Source: Candidatus Mcinerneyibacteriota bacterium
GTDB lineage: Bacteria > AUK180 > JAQVHJ01
Assembly: GCA_030630935.1 (NCBI GenBank)
Contig: DAOVMD010000062.1
Span: forward strand, 1-10,713
Direction: 5' to 3'
DNA: 10,713 nt
Shown: positions 8,256 to 10,713 of the stretch, one piece after another
Numbering within the stretch: the first letter of the stretch is position 1
Layout of the letters: each line of letters opens with the position of its first letter
Position numbers and translations under genes: made by a program
The notes under the pieces: model-generated
Database searches by the model: none
Seen by the model: the letters and a program-made list of their open reading frames with translations, nothing else
What the model was told of the DNA's origin: nothing

Positions 8256-10545
8256 AAAATATTTCAAATATTTCTATATTGGAGTACTCTTCATAATATT
8301 TACTGCGGTTACAGTTTTGCTCTCACCAAAGTTCTATAATATTGTAGTTATAAAAGATACCGTATTATTTATTGGGATGGCTATAATATTTATTTTAACT
8401 GCTGCCGGTTTACATTTAGGAAAAATAAAATTAACCCTCTCCAAATTTGATGCGCCACTTGGTGTTTTCCTGATAATAAATATAATTTCATTTATATTTT
8501 CATCTTCAAAGTTCTATTCGTTTTATTACCTATCAGTTTGGATTTCTTATTTTATTGTATTTTTCTATATTAGAATAGTTTTTGACAGTAAGGAATTTAT
8601 AAAGCATTTTCTTGTGATCATTATTTCCATAACATTCTTTATTTCATTTTATGGTATTTTACTTCAGAATGGAACTGATATATTAAAGTTTTATGGGGAC
8701 TTGGATTCAATATCACGAACACCATCAACAATGGGGAATCCAAATTTCTTCGCTGGGTTTTTAATAATAGCTCTCTTTATAATAGTTTCTTCCATTTTTT
8801 ATTTTAAAAAGAATTATATGAAACTATTCTCAGGGATTACAGCAGTTTTAGTTTTATATTCAATTTTGTTAACAAGAACGCGAGCTGCATTTATCGGGTT
8901 AGCAGTTGGAATCATGATATTCACAATCTTATTAATATTAAAGTTCTTGTGGGATAAAGAGTTAATGAAACGCTTCCCATCCTTCTTTAAATACATCGGT
9001 ACATCAGTGGTTGTCTTACTGATTTTGGTAATTTTAATTTCTCCCAGGGGTTATTGGAAGCGATTAATTGCTGCAACAAATTTAAAAGCTATTTCAACAA
9101 CTATGTTCAGGATTTATACCTGGAAATCAACCTTGAAAATAATTAAGGATAACCCCATTTTAGGTTCCGGGGTAGGGACATTCAGAGTGGAATATCCATC
9201 CAGAAAGAGTAAAAGAATCTTTATGTTTGAAGAACATCATAATGCCGAGACTATTCATGCACATAACGAATTTTTAGAGGTTGCTTCAGACTCCGGAATA
9301 TTGGGTGTAATCGGATTCTTCTGGATACTTTTAACATTGGTTTTTATTTTCTTCAGAATAATTATTAAATTAAAGTCATTAGAAAATTATATATTATTGC
9401 TGGGAATATTCTCATCAATTTTTGCGTCACTGGCAAATAACTTTTTCTCGGTCAATATGAGATATACATCATCAGGTTTTGCATTTTGGATTATACTCGG
9501 TTTCTTCTTTGCTGTTCTATTACCTATTATTACGAAGAATAAGGATATAAAAGGGTTTGGTAACTTTAAACAAAAACTTTCAATTTCATTATTGATTATT
9601 TCTTTAATCTGGGGTGCAATTATTATTCCATTTGCAATCAGGAATTATAAATCAGATAAAGTTCTGAAGTTAGCAGTTGAATATTCGAAGGGCGGAGTAA
9701 GCATGAATATGCAAGGTAAAGTGTTATCGGCTATGTTCTTTTATAAAAAAGCCCGGGATTATTATTTTGAGTCATTAAAATATCAGAAAAATAATGTGAT
9801 CGCTAATTATTTTATGGGTAACCTGTGCCAGGACCTTGGGTCTTTAGTCAGGAATAAAAAAAGAATTGAAAATGATAAAGTAAAAATTAAATTAGAAATT
9901 AAAAGACTTAAATCAATTGCAGATAAAGAACCTTCAAATTCATATAATCGACGTGAGTTAGAGAATAAAATCAAAGAGCTTCGTCAAGCACTTCGGAGAG
10001 CAGATATGGATCTTGAGAATATTGGAAGCTCAAAAAAACTTTATGAAAGTGCAGTTATGTATTATAATATAGTAATTAAGAATTCCCCCAATTATGTCCA
10101 GGTTCATTACCATAAAGGTCGGGCTTTTAAGGAATTGGGATTATATAAAGAAGCAAAACAAGAATTCGAACTTTACAGAAAACAAAATCCGGTCGATTTT
10201 GAAAGCTATTTCATACTTGCCACTCTATATAAAAAATTAGGTGATATATTTAAGGTGAGTGCTTTACGGGAGGAATTATTAACTGAAATCGATGCGGATC
10301 TAGAATTATTTCCATCATACCTGCCACTATATTTTTCTTTGTTTAAAATTTATGTCAATGAAAAGAACAATGAAAAAGCTGAAGAATCTCTATTGAGAAT
10401 TTTTGAACTGCCCGATATTTATCATAGCAAAAGTTTTCAGCAAGCGATTCGATTCCTTTATTCTTTTTACTTCAGAACAAATCAACAAGAAAAGATAGTG
10501 AAATTCAGGAAGAAATTCCTGATAAATTCTTCAAAAATCAACTAA
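8248..10545 (+). CDS. O-antigen ligase/Wzy-type polytopic membrane protein with C-terminal TPR domain (second copy)
   Basis: 765 residues from ATG 8248, overlapping the previous gene by 8 bp. An in-frame ATG at 8233 would add five residues. I prefer 8248 because it gives an MN-start like the paralogue's and has GGA 10 nt upstream, but this is not decisive. About 12 hydrophobic segments (8-463) carry the ligase marks MGNPNFFAGFL (162-172), TRTRAAFIGL (209-218), GSGVGTFRVEYPS (306-318) and HAHNEFLEVASDSGILGV (337-354), plus FSVNMRY (400-406). The soluble tail holds TPR-like repeats at about 487-525 and 595-670, with weaker helical pairs to 755. Between them (about 530-592) is a Lys/Glu/Arg-rich stretch predicted to form a coiled-coil hairpin, absent from the first copy. 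The likely role is glycan ligation or polymerisation at the periplasmic face; the substrate is unknown. It is the last gene of the visible rightward operon. Confidence 0.87.
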   Translation: MNEKYFKYFYIGVLFIIFTAVTVLLSPKFYNIVVIKDTVLFIGMAIIFILTAAGLHLGKIKLTLSKFDAPLGVFLIINIISFIFSSSKFYSFYYLSVWISYFIVFFYIRIVFDSKEFIKHFLVIIISITFFISFYGILLQNGTDILKFYGDLDSISRTPSTMGNPNFFAGFLIIALFIIVSSIFYFKKNYMKLFSGITAVLVLYSILLTRTRAAFIGLAVGIMIFTILLILKFLWDKELMKRFPSFFKYIGTSVVVLLILVILISPRGYWKRLIAATNLKAISTTMFRIYTWKSTLKIIKDNPILGSGVGTFRVEYPSRKSKRIFMFEEHHNAETIHAHNEFLEVASDSGILGVIGFFWILLTLVFIFFRIIIKLKSLENYILLLGIFSSIFASLANNFFSVNMRYTSSGFAFWIILGFFFAVLLPIITKNKDIKGFGNFKQKLSISLLIISLIWGAIIIPFAIRNYKSDKVLKLAVEYSKGGVSMNMQGKVLSAMFFYKKARDYYFESLKYQKNNVIANYFMGNLCQDLGSLVRNKKRIENDKVKIKLEIKRLKSIADKEPSNSYNRRELENKIKELRQALRRADMDLENIGSSKKLYESAVMYYNIVIKNSPNYVQVHYHKGRAFKELGLYKEAKQEFELYRKQNPVDFESYFILATLYKKLGDIFKVSALREELLTEIDADLELFPSYLPLYFSLFKIYVNEKNNEKAEESLLRIFELPDIYHSKSFQQAIRFLYSFYFRTNQQEKIVKFRKKFLINSSKIN

Positions 10546-10580
10546 TACATATATTAGAGGTTGTCCGGTAAAGTCATTTT

Positions 10581-10651
10581 GTCATTGCGAGAAATGAGTG
10601 AAGTGAATGACGAAGCAATCTCGTGTCATTCGAAGACAAACGAATTGTTTC
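10581..10651. repeat. Decayed dispersed-repeat copy of the GTCATTGCGAG...GAAGCAATCTC type
   Basis: Just after the last gene, GTCATTGCGAG (10581-10591) is followed by AATGAC (10606-10611), then GAAGCAATCTCG (10612-10623) and an imperfect inverted copy, CGAATTGTTTC (10641-10651). GTCATT also recurs at 10573 and 10625. From memory, intact elements with these words form long inverted repeats scattered in many environmental bacterial genomes. Here the right arm has diverged, so this looks like an old copy. No reading frame is present. It is clearly less AT-rich than the flanking genes. Confidence 0.6.
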
Positions 10652-10663
10652 CCAAACGGTGTA

Positions 10664-10685
10664 GGGGCGACCGGCCGGGCTCCCT
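10664..10685. repeat. Imperfect GC-rich palindrome around CCGGCCGG, probable second repeat unit
   Basis: GGGGCGA, then CCGGCCGG (10671-10678), then GCTCCCT form a palindrome with two mismatches and one G-T pair. It resembles a degraded GTAGGGGCGACCGGCC-type repeat in which the right arm would have been the exact complement. It stands out as GC-rich in an AT-rich window and abuts the preceding repeat, so it may be part of the same composite element. It lacks a following T-run, so it is not called a terminator. Confidence 0.5.
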
Positions 10686-10713
10686 GATTGTTATTAATAA
10701 TCCTCCCGGATGA

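Noticed and set aside
10505-10522. Hairpin TCAGGAA-GAAA-TTCCTGA near the end of the last gene, as a terminator
   Set aside because: The 7-bp stem and GAAA loop are perfect, but the hairpin lies inside the coding sequence and no T-run follows.
10542-10557. Hairpin CTAATA-CATA-TATTAG over the last stop codon, as a terminator
   Set aside because: The stem is short and almost all A-T, and AGAGG follows instead of a T-run.
10546-10713. Repeat region as a CRISPR array or small RNA gene
   Set aside because: There is no regular repeat-spacer spacing and no tRNA- or rRNA-like sequence; the symmetry is that of decayed inverted repeats.

Overview
The window comes from an AT-rich, Gram-negative (diderm) bacterium. 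It shows an outer-membrane beta-barrel precursor with a signal peptide, O-antigen-ligase-type polytopic membrane proteins and a consensus sigma70-type promoter layout. Nothing fixes the lineage. The mix of a BAPKO_0422-like barrel, SpoIIE/STAS partner switching and TPR-tailed ligases would fit an FCB-group or related candidate phylum, but that placement is inference only.

Layout. Two operons diverge from a 132-bp control region (4992-5123). Leftward, on the minus strand, there are four genes: (1) a membrane-anchored GAF protein that joins a SpoIIE/PP2C phosphatase and an RsbW/SpoIIAB-type ATPase in one chain (4991-2604); (2) a six-transmembrane HAMP protein with a methyl-accepting signalling domain (2601-667); (3) a single-domain STAS anti-anti-sigma-type protein (651-316); and (4) the start of an outer-membrane beta-barrel protein that runs off the left edge (280-1). 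Spacing is 2, 15 and 35 bp, and genes 2 to 4 each have a recognisable ribosome binding site. Rightward, on the plus strand, there are three genes: a BatD-like membrane protein (5124-6173) and two tandem O-antigen-ligase/Wzy-type membrane proteins with C-terminal TPR domains (6177-8255 and 8248-10545). The last two overlap by 8 bp. The right edge (10546-10713) is non-coding and holds decayed copies of GC-richer dispersed repeats.

How it may work together. The leftward operon has the parts of a partner-switching circuit: a phosphatase and a kinase-like domain that could both act on the STAS serine, plus a chemoreceptor-type protein that may be the membrane input. No chemotaxis genes, sigma factor or separate anti-sigma factor lie in the window, so the output is unknown. 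The rightward operon looks like an envelope-glycan module. The two operons start from strikingly symmetric divergent promoters whose -35 boxes are bridged by a perfect 9+9 bp inverted repeat. This suggests a shared operator and co-regulation of the signalling and envelope operons, which is the most noteworthy non-coding signal here.
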